Part shown: piece after piece, positions 52,546 through 63,034 of the stretch | How positions within the stretch are numbered: the stretch's first letter is position 1 | Layout of the letters: every line of letters starts with the position of its first letter | DNA from: Staphylococcus equorum | GTDB taxonomy: Bacteria > Bacillota > Bacilli > Staphylococcales > Staphylococcaceae | Reading direction: 5' to 3' | Assembly: GCF_001747895.1 (NCBI RefSeq) | Contig: NZ_LNNB01000009.1 | Coordinates: 682,001 to 746,000 of the forward strand | DNA length: 64,000 nucleotides | Notes under the pieces: model-generated | The model's input: only the letters and a program-made list of their open reading frames with translations | The model's database searches: none | What the model was told of the DNA's origin: nothing | Program-made: the position numbers and the translations under genes

Positions 52546-54309
52546 TTATTTACCTCCTTTAGACGTCGTAGAGTAGTCTCGTTTACGAGGTGGAATTAAG
52601 CTTATATCAACATCTTCGTAAGTGAATTTAGGCGCTTCTGTTTTTCCTTGATATGTTGCTAAAGTAGTTTTTAACCATTCTTCATCATTTCTATCAGGGA
52701 ATTCTGGTTTGTAATGTGCACCACGAGATTCATTTCGGTTGTATGCACCGATTGTAATTACACGGGCAAGTACAAGCATGTTCCATAATTGACGAGTGAA
52801 GAATACTGCTTGGTTACTCCAAGTTTGAGTATCTTCGATATCAATATTGTTATAACGCTCCATTAATTCTAAAATCTTTTTATCAGTTTCTAATAAAGTT
52901 TTATTTTCACGAACAACGGTTACGTTGGCTGTCATAACTTCTCCGAGCTCTCTATGCAATTTGTACGCATTTTCTGAACCTTGCATATTGAGTAATTTAT
53001 CAAATTTCTCTTGTTCTTCTTTCACGCGTTTTTCAAAGATACTATCATCTAAATCAGTGTAAGAAGATTCGATATTAGAAATATATTCGATAGCATTTGG
53101 ACCTGCAACTGTGCCACCATAAATTGCTGACAATAATGAGTTGGCACCTAAACGGTTACCACCATGTTGTGAATAATCACATTCACCAGCTGCGAACAAG
53201 CCTTTGATGTTTGTCATTTGGTCGTAATCTACATAAAGTCCTCCCATTGAGTAATGTACCGCTGGGAAGATTTTCATTGGAACTTTACGAGGATCATCAC
53301 CTGTGAATTTCTCGTAAATCTCAATGATACCACCTAATTTTACATCTAATTCATGTGGATCTTTATGTGATAAATCAAGGTATACCATGTTTTCACCGTT
53401 GATACCTAATTTTTGGTTAACACAGACATCAAAGATTTCACGTGTAGCAATATCACGCGGAACAAGGTTACCATAATCCGGATATTTCTCTTCTAAGAAG
53501 TACCAAGGTTTACCATCTTTATAAGTCCAAATACGTCCACCTTCACCACGTGCTGACTCACTCATTAATCTGAGTTTATCATCACCTGGAATTGCTGTTG
53601 GATGGATTTGAATAAATTCACCGTTTGCATACATTGCACCTTGTTGATAAACAATTGATGCTGCTGAACCAGTATTAATCATTGAATTTGTAGTTTTACC
53701 AAAGATAATACCTGGTCCACCTGTAGCCATGATAACTGCATCAGAACCAAATGATTCAATATCAGAAGTCGTTACGTTTTGAGCAACAATACCTCTAGCC
53801 ATGTTGTCATCATCTTTAACTATGCCTAAGAATTCCCAGCCTTCGTACTTAGTAACCAAACCATCTACTTCAAAACTACGAACCTGCTCATCTAAAGCGT
53901 ATAGTAGCTGTTGACCAGTCGTTGCACCAGCATATGCTGTTCTGTGATGCATTGTTCCACCAAAACGTCTGAAATCTAATAAACCTTCATTCGTTCTGTT
54001 GAACATTACACCCATACGATCTAATAAATGAATAATTTGAGGTGCTGCATCTGTCATCGCTTTAACTGGCGGTTGATTTGCTAAGAAATCTCCACCATAT
54101 ACTGTATCGTCTAAGTGGACTGTTGGTGAATCGCCTTCACCTTTTGTATTTACTGCTCCGTTGATTCCACCTTGTGCGCACACAGAGTGTGAACGTTTAA
54201 CAGGAACAAGTGAGAACAAGTCGACATGTGCGCCTTGTTCTGCTGCTTTAATTGTTGACATTAGACCGGCAAGTCCTCCACCGACAACAATAACTTTCTT
54301 CTCTGCCAT
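52546..54309 (-). CDS. sdhA: Succinate dehydrogenase flavoprotein subunit
   Basis: A 587-residue FAD protein. The dinucleotide motif is VIVVGGGLAGLMSTIKAAEQ (about 6-25). The histidine for covalent FAD is in RSHSVCAQGGINGA (about 41), and the active-site HPTAIPG and ARGEGGRIW are intact. It oxidises succinate to fumarate in the TCA cycle at the inner face of the membrane. This is the Bacillus-type menaquinone-reducing complex. Confidence 0.96.
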   Translation of the reverse strand: MAEKKVIVVGGGLAGLMSTIKAAEQGAHVDLFSLVPVKRSHSVCAQGGINGAVNTKGEGDSPTVHLDDTVYGGDFLANQPPVKAMTDAAPQIIHLLDRMGVMFNRTNEGLLDFRRFGGTMHHRTAYAGATTGQQLLYALDEQVRSFEVDGLVTKYEGWEFLGIVKDDDNMARGIVAQNVTTSDIESFGSDAVIMATGGPGIIFGKTTNSMINTGSAASIVYQQGAMYANGEFIQIHPTAIPGDDKLRLMSESARGEGGRIWTYKDGKPWYFLEEKYPDYGNLVPRDIATREIFDVCVNQKLGINGENMVYLDLSHKDPHELDVKLGGIIEIYEKFTGDDPRKVPMKIFPAVHYSMGGLYVDYDQMTNIKGLFAAGECDYSQHGGNRLGANSLLSAIYGGTVAGPNAIEYISNIESSYTDLDDSIFEKRVKEEQEKFDKLLNMQGSENAYKLHRELGEVMTANVTVVRENKTLLETDKKILELMERYNNIDIEDTQTWSNQAVFFTRQLWNMLVLARVITIGAYNRNESRGAHYKPEFPDRNDEEWLKTTLATYQGKTEAPKFTYEDVDISLIPPRKRDYSTTSKGGK

Positions 54310-54354
54310 AAATAGTCACTCCCCTAAATATAAATCTGAAACTTATTTTTTATC

Positions 54355-54966
54355 TTATAAAAACGCAAGAATAGCACTTATACCAATGTATGAAACTACG
54401 ATAAATACCACTAAAGAAACCCATGTGAAAATTTGTTGCGATTTTTGTGATTGTAATACACCCCATGTTACTAAGAATGACCATAAACCATTCGCAAAGT
54501 GGAATGTAACAGCTAATAAACAGACAATATAGAACACTAACCAAAATGGGTTAGTTACGATGTCATGTACCATGTCAAAGTTGACCTCATCGCCTAACGC
54601 ACGTTGAATACGTGTTTGCCATACATGAATAGCAACAAACACAAAAGTGATAACACCTGTTATACGTTGTAGTAGGAACATCCAGTTTCTAAAAGCTGAA
54701 TAATGACCTACGTTCTCTTTTGCCGTAAAGGCAATATGTACACCATAAATTGCGTGATACAGAATCGGAATGTAAATCAATACAAATTCCAATACAATTA
54801 AGAAAGGTAAGGATTCAATGAATCCAGCCGCTTGGTTAAATGCATCTGCACCTTTCGTCGCTTGGTGGTTTACGAGTAAATGGAATATTAAAAATCCACC
54901 TATAGGTATGATACCAAGTAAAGAATGTAAACGTCTTAAATAGAATTGATTTTTCGAGTATGCCAA
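54355..54966 (-). CDS. sdhC: Succinate dehydrogenase cytochrome b558 subunit
   Basis: A 203-residue membrane protein with five hydrophobic segments and several haem-ligand histidines (RRLHSLLGIIPIGGFLIFHL, YHAIYGVHIAF, VAIHVWQTR, FHFANGLW), the diheme single-subunit anchor type. TTG start with GGGGGG upstream. It is the first gene of sdhCAB. A promoter and candidate cre sites lie upstream. Confidence 0.95.
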   Translation of the reverse strand: MAYSKNQFYLRRLHSLLGIIPIGGFLIFHLLVNHQATKGADAFNQAAGFIESLPFLIVLEFVLIYIPILYHAIYGVHIAFTAKENVGHYSAFRNWMFLLQRITGVITFVFVAIHVWQTRIQRALGDEVNFDMVHDIVTNPFWLVFYIVCLLAVTFHFANGLWSFLVTWGVLQSQKSQQIFTWVSLVVFIVVSYIGISAILAFL

Positions 54967-55021
54967 AAGGAAGTTCCCCCCTGTGAAACAGTTGATTTTT
55001 TTTGAAATTCTTTCTTAGAAA

Positions 55022-55051
55022 TATATAAAGCGATTACATAATTTCTTTCAA
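55022..55051 (-). promoter_or_regulatory. sdhC promoter with overlapping cre-like site
   Basis: Minus strand TTGAAA (55046-55051), 18 bases, TATATA (55022-55027). The sequence TGTAATCGCTTTAT (55025-55038) matches the CcpA operator consensus TGWAANCGNTNWCA at 12 of 14 positions and covers the spacer and -10. Carbon catabolite repression of sdh is known in Firmicutes; here it is inferred. Confidence 0.45.
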
Positions 55052-55199
55052 AAACAAACGTACAACACTAAATTATAATATTATATATTTGTTGCAATAC
55101 AATATTATGCCGTATAATTCTAAACATTTAAGTGAATCCTTAATTGAATATTACTTATTGTTTAAAAGGTTTGATTTCAAATGATAATTTTTCTCAATT

Positions 55200-55213
55200 A
55201 GAAAACGCTTCCA
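55200..55213 (+). promoter_or_regulatory. Second cre-like site upstream of sdhC
   Basis: AGAAAACGCTTCCA matches 12 of 14 positions of the cre consensus, about 235 bases from the sdhC start. Weak alone; more plausible as an auxiliary site with 55025-55038. Confidence 0.35.
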
Positions 55214-55274
55214 CATACTTTTAAAAAAAGAATTCCTCTTATTTGCTATTGTAACACTAATTAAAAACAATTTG

Positions 55275-55297
55275 GGCATGAGAATGATTCTCATGCC
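55275..55297 (-). terminator. Hairpin after uvrC
   Basis: Near-perfect palindrome GGCATGAGAAT G ATTCTCATGCC; the minus strand then reads CAAATTGTTTTTAA, a delayed T-run. Confidence 0.7.
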
Positions 55298-55306
55298 ATA
55301 AACATT

Positions 55307-57094
55307 TTATTTTTTATTGTGTAAGGCTTGATGTAAATTTTGGGCTACATTTTGTGGTAAGCCTGATGTTTTCAAATCATCAATACTTGCTTCTTTCATT
55401 TTCTTTATTGAACCAAACGTTCGCAATAATTTCGTTTTACGCTTAGCACCGATACCATCTACTGTATCTAATACTGATTGCAAACCTGTTTTTTGGCGTG
55501 TTTGTCTATGGAAAGTAATAGCAAATCTATGCACTTCATCTTGTATCCTTTGTAACAGATAAAATGCTTGGCTATTTTTTTTGAGCGGAACGATTTCAGC
55601 ACTTTCTCCATATAATATCTCTGACGTTTGGTGCTTATCATTTTTACGAAGACCTGAAACAGGGATATCTAATCCTAATTCATTCTCGAGTACATCTATT
55701 ACACCACTCATATGGCCTTTACCACCATCTACAATAATTAAATCTGGCAATGGTGTGCCTTCATTTAGGACACGTGTATAACGTCTACGTACCACTTCAC
55801 GCATCGATTTATAATCATCTGGTCCATCTACTGTTTGAATTTTATATTTCCGATAGCCTTTTTTATTTGGTTTACCATCAATAAACGAGACCATAGCAGA
55901 AACTGGATTCACACCTTGTATATTAGAATTATCGAACGCTTCAATTCTAATTGGTGTTTGAATACCCATGCGGTCACCAAGCTCTTCAATTGCTTTAACT
56001 GTTCGGGACTCGTCTTTTGCGATTAACTCGAATTTATTTTCAAGCGTCACTTCAGCATTATGATTAGCTAAATCTACCAATTCTTTCTTTTTACCTTTTA
56101 TAGGTTGCACAATTTTTGTATCTACAACCGAACCAACCATAGCTTTATCTAGATGTTGTGGAATGTGCACTTCTTTAGGTAACAAATGTTGATTCAAATC
56201 ATAAAATTGCCCGATAAAAGTATAGAATTCTTCTTCTTCTGTTTGTTGTATTGGTATCATCGTCGCATCACGTTTAATCATATTACCTTGGCGAACGAAA
56301 AACACTTGTATACACATCCAACCTTTAGATACGCTATAGCCAAAAACATCTCTAATTGTATAATCCGATGTTGTGATTTTTTGTTTTTTAGTTAAATTAT
56401 GAATATGTTGTATTAAATCTCTATATTCTTTTGCTCTTTCAAAATCCAATGTTTCACTAGCATCTTTCATATTTTGTTCTAAATTACGCAAAATCGTTTT
56501 ATCTTCACCATTTAAGAAATCTGAAACCTCTTTAGTCATTTCTGCATACTTTTCTAATTCAACTGGATAGACACACGGCCCTAAACATTGACCAATGTGA
56601 TAATATAAACATAATTTGTCAGGCATTTTATCACATTTTCTAAAAGGATAAATGCGATCAAGTAATTTTTTAGTCTCTTGTGCAGAATACGCATTAGGAT
56701 ATGGTCCAAAATACTTACCAGTGCCTTTTTTAACTGTTCTTGTAACAATTAATCGTGGGTATTTTTCTTTAGTAATTTTAATAAATGGATAACTTTTATC
56801 ATCTTTTAATAAAATATTATATCTTGGTTGGTATTGTTTGATAAGGTTAAGTTCCAATAACAGTGATTCTGTCTCACTAGACGTGACAATAAATTCGAAA
56901 TTTCGAATCTCTCCAACTAAACGTGTTGTCTTTGCATCGTGAGCACCAGTAAAATAAGACCTTAATCTGTTTCTTAATTTCTTCGCTTTACCGACATAAA
57001 TAATTTGGTCATTACGATCTTTCATCAAATAACAACCTGGTTCAGTTGGCACAACTGTAAGTTTCTGTTTGATTTGTTCTTGATACGTCTCCAC
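55307..57094 (-). CDS. uvrC: UvrABC nuclease subunit C
   Basis: From GTG 57094 it is about 595 residues. AAAGGAGG upstream selects this start over a frame opening inside the ribosome binding site. An N-terminal GIY-YIG nuclease (about 10-95: [20 protein letters not shown]) is followed by a Cys-rich linker, UVR motif (about 195-230), the RNase H-like 5' nuclease ([30 protein letters not shown]) and C-terminal HhH (about 540-595). It makes both incisions in nucleotide excision repair. Confidence 0.96.
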   Translation of the reverse strand: METYQEQIKQKLTVVPTEPGCYLMKDRNDQIIYVGKAKKLRNRLRSYFTGAHDAKTTRLVGEIRNFEFIVTSSETESLLLELNLIKQYQPRYNILLKDDKSYPFIKITKEKYPRLIVTRTVKKGTGKYFGPYPNAYSAQETKKLLDRIYPFRKCDKMPDKLCLYYHIGQCLGPCVYPVELEKYAEMTKEVSDFLNGEDKTILRNLEQNMKDASETLDFERAKEYRDLIQHIHNLTKKQKITTSDYTIRDVFGYSVSKGWMCIQVFFVRQGNMIKRDATMIPIQQTEEEEFYTFIGQFYDLNQHLLPKEVHIPQHLDKAMVGSVVDTKIVQPIKGKKKELVDLANHNAEVTLENKFELIAKDESRTVKAIEELGDRMGIQTPIRIEAFDNSNIQGVNPVSAMVSFIDGKPNKKGYRKYKIQTVDGPDDYKSMREVVRRRYTRVLNEGTPLPDLIIVDGGKGHMSGVIDVLENELGLDIPVSGLRKNDKHQTSEILYGESAEIVPLKKNSQAFYLLQRIQDEVHRFAITFHRQTRQKTGLQSVLDTVDGIGAKRKTKLLRTFGSIKKMKEASIDDLKTSGLPQNVAQNLHQALHNKK

Positions 57095-57291
57095 GTTAAT
57101 GTCTCCTCCTTTCACTTCATATTTCCTTTAAATCTATATAATATAACGACATGAAAGTAAATATACATCATGTTTCAGTTAATAATTTTTAATCATATAT
57201 ACATCTCATTGTTTGAGTTTTAAATATTACCTACAATCTATTATAAATAGTACCAGCGCATTAAACAATCTATTGAAACGCTAATAAATTG

Positions 57292-57325
57292 AAAACTGGG
57301 ACATTAAATAAATTAATGTCCCAGC
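57292..57325 (-). terminator. Terminator of trxA
   Basis: Minus strand CTGGGACATTAA pairs with TTAATGTCCCAG, then TTTTC. The common staphylococcal GGGACAT hairpin. Confidence 0.88.
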
Positions 57326-57340
57326 TTTGCTAATGGTTTA

Positions 57341-57655
57341 CTATAAATGTTTCTCGATTACTTCTGCTAAGTTTTCTTTAGGTTGGAAACCTACTACTTT
57401 ATCTACTGGTTCGCCATCTTTAAATACGATTAAAGTTGGGATACTCATAACTTCAAATTTAGCAGCTGTTGATGGATTTTCATCTACATCAAGTTTTAAA
57501 ATATTAGCTTTGCCGTCATAGTCACCAGCTAATTCTTCTAATACTGGAGCAATCATCTTACAAGGGCCACACCATGTTGCCCAAAAATCTACTAAATTTA
57601 CACCTGATTTGATGTTTTCATCAAAGTTTGAATCTGTTGCTTTTACGATTGCCAT
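57341..57655 (-). CDS. trxA: Thioredoxin
   Basis: From ATG 57655 it is 104 residues, the usual length; AAGGAGG lies ten bases upstream, while the TTG three codons earlier abuts it. The active site is FWATWCGPCKMIAP (about 25-38) and the cis-Pro is in MSIPTLIVF. Cytoplasmic disulfide reductase served by TrxB. Confidence 0.97.
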   Translation of the reverse strand: MAIVKATDSNFDENIKSGVNLVDFWATWCGPCKMIAPVLEELAGDYDGKANILKLDVDENPSTAAKFEVMSIPTLIVFKDGEPVDKVVGFQPKENLAEVIEKHL

Positions 57656-57736
57656 AACTGCCAATCCTCCTTAAATTTCAAATGATGAAGAAATTATAAC
57701 AGACTTTATAACATTCTGCATATCTCTTGCTCACGT

Positions 57737-60088
57737 TTATTTTAATTCAGCCACGGTAACGCCAAATCCACCTTCGCTTGGCATTCCGTTTCTATATGAT
57801 GACACACTTTTATGTCGTTTTAAATGTTTTTGCACACCTTTTTGCAAAGCACCTGTTCCTTTACCATGAATAATATAAACTTGTTCATAATTACTCAACA
57901 CAGCTTGGTCTAAATATTGATCCACAGCCACCATTGCTTCATCATATCGATAACCACGTAAATCGAGTTCCATTTTAATACTTTGTCGATTTTCTCGCTT
58001 AATCATCTTGGCAGGAGCTTCTTTGGTTTTCTTCGTTTTTTCTAAATCTTCTAAGGGTAATTTCATTTTTATGATACCCATCTGTACTACAGCTTCTTTA
58101 TCACCAATAAGTTCTAACACTTCACCTTTTTGGCCATATGTCAGGACTTTCACTTCGTCTCCAGCCTTAATCTCGTCCCATTTTTGCTTTTGGACATTTT
58201 GTTTCAGTGACTTAGCTTCGTACTGATCTTCAAGCTGTTTCTTCTTATCGATTAATTCATGCTCTTTAACATCGGCGCCTTTTTTATCTCTAAGTTCACG
58301 TAGCTCTTTAAGAATGTCATCTGCTTCTTTCGTAGCTGATTTCACACGTTGATTTGCTTTCTCTTTGGCTTCGCTTAAAAGTTGTTTTTCATAATTCTGA
58401 TATTGTGCGTACTGTTTAGCAAGTGCGTCACGCGATTCTTGTGCTTCTCTTACTAATTGATCTAATTCGATACGCTGTTCGTCAACTCGTTTAGAATTAT
58501 TTTCTAATGATCCAATCATTTCATTAATCTCTTGTTCATCTTGTCCAATCATAGATTTGGCTTTTTGAATCACTTGCATATTAAGTCCTAATTTTTTAGA
58601 AATATCAAACGCGTTTGACCGTCCAGGAACGCCCATTAATAATTTATAAGTCGGACTTAATGTATTTACATCAAATTCCACACTGGCATTCATTACGCCT
58701 TCCCTATTATAGCTGTATGCTTTTAATTCAGGATAGTGTGTCGTAGCCATTACAAGTGAACCAATTTCATGTACATGATCTAATATGCTCATTGCTAAGG
58801 CGGCACCTTCACTTGGATCTGTTCCGGCGCCCAATTCATCAAATAAGATTAAACTATTTTTAGTCGCATTTTGAAGTATTTCAACAATAGTTTTCATATG
58901 TGAAGAAAACGTTGATAATGACTGTTCAATGGATTGTTCGTCCCCGATGTCACAATACACATTTTCAAAAATACTTAATTTACTGCCATCAAGTGTAGGA
59001 ATTAGCATGCCTGATTGAGCCATTGCTATAATTAACCCCAGTGTCTTGAGGGTCACCGTTTTACCACCCGTATTTGGTCCTGTTATAATCACAGTTTCTA
59101 TATCTTGAGCAAATTCAATCGTATTCGCAACAACAGAAGTTCTATCTAGCAACGGATGAAATGCTTTCGGTAAATAAACAGTTCTATCCTTAGTAAATTC
59201 TGGTTTCGTGCCTTTAATTGAACGTGCATAACGTGCTTTAGCTGTTAAAAAATCAATTTGACCCATAATAGATTCTGAAATCAAACAAGCGTCTGCTTCT
59301 TCAGCAACCTGTACAGTTAGTTCAGTCAATATACGTTCACGCTCTACAGCTTCATCATTACGGAAACTACTAATTTGATTACTCATTTCTACTATTGAGG
59401 AAGGTTCAATATACAATGTTTGACCAGATGCAGATTGGTCGTGCACAATCCCGTTGAAATCTTGACGATACTCTGCTTTCACTGGTATAACATTACGATC
59501 GTTACGCACTGTCACAATTGCATCAGATAGCTTTTTTTGATTGCCTTGATGCTTTACAATTTTATCTAAATTTTGTTTTATGCGTTGCGTTGTTTTAGAA
59601 ATCTTACTTCTAATACCTTGTAATTCGTAACTAGCATCATCAAATAAATCATAGGCATCACATTTTTGATGTATATTTTGATACAAGTCTGATAAAACAG
59701 GTAGTTGTTCCATTCTATCGTTTAGAATTGGGTAATTAATTTCTTCTTCTTCTTCGTTCAACAAACTATTATAAAATGTTTTATATTGATTTTGTATTTG
59801 TATTAAGCGTTTAATTACATTTAATTCGCTAACATTGAGTACGCCACCAATTGTTGCTCTATGAATAAATGAAGATATTTTTGCTAAACCACTTAAACTT
59901 GGCATGCGATGCTTATTATAGATTTGAGCTATTTCATCTGTTTCATTCATTTGAAATTCGACAGTATTGAAATCAGTTGCTGGAGTCATCGCTACAACTT
60001 TTTCTTTACCTAAATCACTTATTGCTTCATTCTCTACAAGTGCTTTTATTTTGTCGAATTCCAGGACATTTAATGATTTCTGCCTCAT
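57737..60088 (-). CDS. mutS2: MutS2 endonuclease/ATPase
   Basis: A 783-residue protein. N-terminal MutS core (about 1-310), ABC-type ATPase with Walker [20 protein letters not shown] (about 329-347), [20 protein letters not shown] (about 407-426), a coiled-coil linker (about 520-630) and a C-terminal Smr endonuclease domain (about 705-783: [32 protein letters not shown]). Family roles are suppression of recombination and, in B. subtilis, splitting of collided ribosomes. It is 9 bases after polX. Confidence 0.95.
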   Translation of the reverse strand: MRQKSLNVLEFDKIKALVENEAISDLGKEKVVAMTPATDFNTVEFQMNETDEIAQIYNKHRMPSLSGLAKISSFIHRATIGGVLNVSELNVIKRLIQIQNQYKTFYNSLLNEEEEEINYPILNDRMEQLPVLSDLYQNIHQKCDAYDLFDDASYELQGIRSKISKTTQRIKQNLDKIVKHQGNQKKLSDAIVTVRNDRNVIPVKAEYRQDFNGIVHDQSASGQTLYIEPSSIVEMSNQISSFRNDEAVERERILTELTVQVAEEADACLISESIMGQIDFLTAKARYARSIKGTKPEFTKDRTVYLPKAFHPLLDRTSVVANTIEFAQDIETVIITGPNTGGKTVTLKTLGLIIAMAQSGMLIPTLDGSKLSIFENVYCDIGDEQSIEQSLSTFSSHMKTIVEILQNATKNSLILFDELGAGTDPSEGAALAMSILDHVHEIGSLVMATTHYPELKAYSYNREGVMNASVEFDVNTLSPTYKLLMGVPGRSNAFDISKKLGLNMQVIQKAKSMIGQDEQEINEMIGSLENNSKRVDEQRIELDQLVREAQESRDALAKQYAQYQNYEKQLLSEAKEKANQRVKSATKEADDILKELRELRDKKGADVKEHELIDKKKQLEDQYEAKSLKQNVQKQKWDEIKAGDEVKVLTYGQKGEVLELIGDKEAVVQMGIIKMKLPLEDLEKTKKTKEAPAKMIKRENRQSIKMELDLRGYRYDEAMVAVDQYLDQAVLSNYEQVYIIHGKGTGALQKGVQKHLKRHKSVSSYRNGMPSEGGFGVTVAELK

Positions 60089-60097
60089 ATAATCCCT

Positions 60098-61810
60098 CTA
60101 TTTCTTCAATTTAATATTATTTTCTATAAGCGATTTAAACGCCTCTCGTGACATCGTATTGATTACTCTGTCTTTTTTAACGAACCCTTTTTGTGCAGTC
60201 GCCACACCGTACTTCATGAATTCAAGATGATCTACATGATGGGCATCCGTATTAATAGTTAATTTAACATTCGGATGTTTTTTAACTGTTTCGGCATTTA
60301 AATCTAACCGTTTAGGGTTTGCATTAATTTCTAAAATCGTGTTTGTCTCTTCAGCAATTTTACATAATCTATCAATATCTGGTTCATAACCTGGACGTTT
60401 TCCAATAATACGACCTGTTGGATGTGCAATATGTCTGACATATGGATTGCGACATGCGTTTTCTAAGCGTTTCATAATGTCTTCCTGCGATTGGTTAAAA
60501 CTTTGGTGTATTGCTGCAATGACATAATCTAATTGCGCCAACACTTCGTCATCATAGTCTAAACGACCATCAGGAAGTATGTCCATTTCAATACCTGAGT
60601 AAATATCAATTTCTTCATATTTGTTATTCAAAGCTTTGATTTCTTCATTTTGGCGTAATAGGCGCTCAACTGACAAACCATTAGCAACTTTTAAGCTTTG
60701 AGAGTGATCTGTAATCACCATAAATTGATGACCTTTAGCAATGTTTGCTTCTATCATTTCTTCAATACTGAATGCACCATCGCTATACGTCGTATGCATA
60801 TGAATATCTCCATTAATGTCATCTAATTTAATAATATCTGACAGGTCTTTATCGAACTCACTTCCATCTTCACGCATTGCTGGGTCAATCCAATTCACAC
60901 CGAAATGTTCATAAATTTCTTTTTCACTTTGATATTGAAGCAATTCGCCATTTGCTTGTTCGATACCATATTCACTCACTTTTTCATCATTTTCTTTAGC
61001 TAACTGACGAATACGAATATTGTGATCTTTAGAACCAGTGAAGTGCTGTAGTGTGTGATAGAAAGCTGAAGGTTCGATTAACCTGAAATCTACACCTATT
61101 GTTTCATCATCATAAGTTACTTCTAATGATACTTTTGTTTGACCAACAGCTACTTCTTTAACTTTATTAGGAATATCAAGTAATGCTTGTTGTACCTTTG
61201 TCGGTTCATTTGTACTTATAATATAGTCTAAATCTTTACTCATTTCTTTAAATCTTCTGTAACTACCCGCTACTTCGTATTGTTCAATATCTGCAATTGA
61301 GGCTAAATGTTCGTTAATTTCAATGTTTAAGCCTCTCATTTGGTCAATCGGGTATTTATCTTTTTTCGCACCAAGCGCTTTAACTGCCTCTAAGATATTT
61401 TGCTCGGTTTTTTTAGCAAAGCCGCTTAATTCACTCACTTCACCTGCTTCACAAGCTTTTTGTAATGCTTCTTTGCCATCTATATTTAATTCTTTATAAA
61501 GTTTAGCTATTTTCTTACTGCCTAATCCTTGTATTTTCAATAAAGGAATTAACCCTTCTGGCACTTCCTCTTGTAATGACGCTAAAGTCGAAGATTTCCC
61601 CTCTTGACGATATTCTTTAATTACGTCTCCTACACCTTTACCAATGCCTTTTAATTCTGTAACATCCTCAATTTGATCAAGCGGACGTTCATCTATTTCA
61701 AGGCTTTGTGCTGCTTTTCTATACGCTGAAACTTTAAATGTGTTTTCACCTTTTAATTCCATATAAGTAGCTATTTTTTCTAATAATTGAATAATATCTT
61801 TTTTTGTCAT
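60098..61810 (-). CDS. polX: Family X DNA polymerase with PHP exonuclease domain
   Basis: From ATG 61810 it is 570 residues, starting MTKKDIIQLLEKIATYMELK; GGAGTG upstream decides this start. Helix-hairpin-helix regions (about 50-65 and 90-105), a PolX-type polymerase domain (YRRFKEMSKDLDYIIS, metal Asp pair) and a C-terminal PHP domain (about 335-570: DINGDIHMHTTYSDGAFSIE; ITDHSQS; IEMDILPDGRLDYDD; NTDAHHVDHL). It acts in base excision repair gap filling with 3'-5' exonuclease activity. Confidence 0.95.
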   Translation of the reverse strand: MTKKDIIQLLEKIATYMELKGENTFKVSAYRKAAQSLEIDERPLDQIEDVTELKGIGKGVGDVIKEYRQEGKSSTLASLQEEVPEGLIPLLKIQGLGSKKIAKLYKELNIDGKEALQKACEAGEVSELSGFAKKTEQNILEAVKALGAKKDKYPIDQMRGLNIEINEHLASIADIEQYEVAGSYRRFKEMSKDLDYIISTNEPTKVQQALLDIPNKVKEVAVGQTKVSLEVTYDDETIGVDFRLIEPSAFYHTLQHFTGSKDHNIRIRQLAKENDEKVSEYGIEQANGELLQYQSEKEIYEHFGVNWIDPAMREDGSEFDKDLSDIIKLDDINGDIHMHTTYSDGAFSIEEMIEANIAKGHQFMVITDHSQSLKVANGLSVERLLRQNEEIKALNNKYEEIDIYSGIEMDILPDGRLDYDDEVLAQLDYVIAAIHQSFNQSQEDIMKRLENACRNPYVRHIAHPTGRIIGKRPGYEPDIDRLCKIAEETNTILEINANPKRLDLNAETVKKHPNVKLTINTDAHHVDHLEFMKYGVATAQKGFVKKDRVINTMSREAFKSLIENNIKLKK

Positions 61811-61824
61811 TACTTTCACTCCAT

Positions 61825-61888
61825 AAAAAAAGGTCAAGACAGATTACTGTTATGCGTTCATCAGTAAATTGGTTATGCCCTGACCTCC
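61825..61888 (-). terminator. Terminator-like structured RNA before polX
   Basis: Minus strand AGGTCAGGGCA pairs imperfectly with TGTCTTGACCT, with an inner TTTACTG/CAGTAAT hairpin, and runs into TTTTTTT, which touches the polX ribosome binding site. It may simply separate cvpA from polX or attenuate polX. Confidence 0.65.
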
Positions 61889-61929
61889 TGTATTTTAAAA
61901 ATCTATATATTTTACGAAAATTATGCTAA

Positions 61930-62451
61930 CTATATGTTTAATACGAATGTCGATACATAAGGAATATGTAATAACATATATTCGGCAATCATCGAGCTTG
62001 AGAGTTGCTGTTGGATGAATTCTAATGGATAAAGTGCTGCACTATACAATAATGTTGCGCAAATAATAATTGAAGATATTATTCCCATTAGCATACCAAT
62101 AAATCGACTTATTAAATTGAGCCCTTGGTATTGAATCACTTTATCAAAGACTACAATAACCCCATAGCAAAGCATTTTGGTAATTGTCGCTACGATTAAA
62201 AATGCAATAATGTGGTCGAATCGCTGTTGTAGATTATCAAATTGAAAAGCATAATTCAAATCGTAAGCCTGTGTTTTAGGAAAAGGTATAAATAATTCCA
62301 ATCGTTGAGATATTTGCAAATAAAATCGTTGTGCTACCCATAATGAAAACAGCGTAGCACCTAGATGCAATGCACTTAACCATACACCTCTTCTAAACCC
62401 AATCATTCCTATGTATATAAAAACAATTACTATTAGTATATCAAAAATCAT
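61930..62451 (-). CDS. cvpA: CvpA family membrane protein
   Basis: A 173-residue protein with four hydrophobic segments (MIFDILIVIVFIYIGMIGFR first; GLNLISRFIGMLMGIISSII last). It has the CvpA pattern of a bacteriocin-production/membrane homeostasis protein, of unclear biochemical function. Its ATG overlaps the zapA stop. The zapA-cvpA-polX-mutS2-trxA order is typical of Bacillales. Confidence 0.9.
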   Translation of the reverse strand: MIFDILIVIVFIYIGMIGFRRGVWLSALHLGATLFSLWVAQRFYLQISQRLELFIPFPKTQAYDLNYAFQFDNLQQRFDHIIAFLIVATITKMLCYGVIVVFDKVIQYQGLNLISRFIGMLMGIISSIIICATLLYSAALYPLEFIQQQLSSSMIAEYMLLHIPYVSTFVLNI

Positions 62452-62717
62452 TATTCATCACTGTTTTTCAGTTGTTTTATTTCTTGTTGTAGACGATGAT
62501 TTTCCTCTTCTAATTGTACTTTTTCATGCATGATATTTACCGCTGTTAATATTGCTTTTCTTGTCGTGTCTAGACCTGCACTTTTACTGCCCAATTCCTT
62601 AATCCTTTCATCGACGAGATGTGCTACATAACGGATATGCTCAGGATTGTCCTCTCCGACAATTGTATAGCGCTGATCATTTATAGTGACGTTAATCCGA
62701 TTTTTAAACTCTCCCAT
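62451..62717 (-). CDS. zapA: Cell division protein ZapA
   Basis: An 88-residue protein: N-terminal ZapA head (MGEFKNRINVTINDQRYTIV, then HIRYVAHLVDERIKELG) and a C-terminal coiled coil (about 55-85). It cross-links FtsZ filaments. First gene of the minus-strand series, divergent from rnhC. Confidence 0.93.
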   Translation of the reverse strand: MGEFKNRINVTINDQRYTIVGEDNPEHIRYVAHLVDERIKELGSKSAGLDTTRKAILTAVNIMHEKVQLEEENHRLQQEIKQLKNSDE

Positions 62718-63034
62718 ATAATAACTCCTGACTTTTGTTTATATTTCCGAATTCATTCTCTGATTGATTCTTTTAAGTGTTTAATTTAGTAATTTATACT
62801 ATTTATTACGAACCATTATACACGACAAAATATTATTTTGTAAGAGGTGTGATTTGTAATATTTGAAATATTTGTTATTCATAATATTTTTGACAATGTA
62901 AACGAAAATGCCTCTACATAAACTTTTAATAGATGGTACTTTCACAGGTAGCTCGGTTATTTATACTTGTGATATGATGTTCAGTGTCGAAATATAAATA
63001 TTAGCAATCCATATAAAGTGAGGCCAAAAAAAAC
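62718..63034. other. Divergent promoter region zapA / rnhC
   Basis: Holds the promoters of both genes. On the plus strand there is TTGACA (62890-62895) without a good -10 at 17 bases, and an extended -10-like TGATATGAT ending at 62978. Neither is decisive. No gene is seen. Confidence 0.4.
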
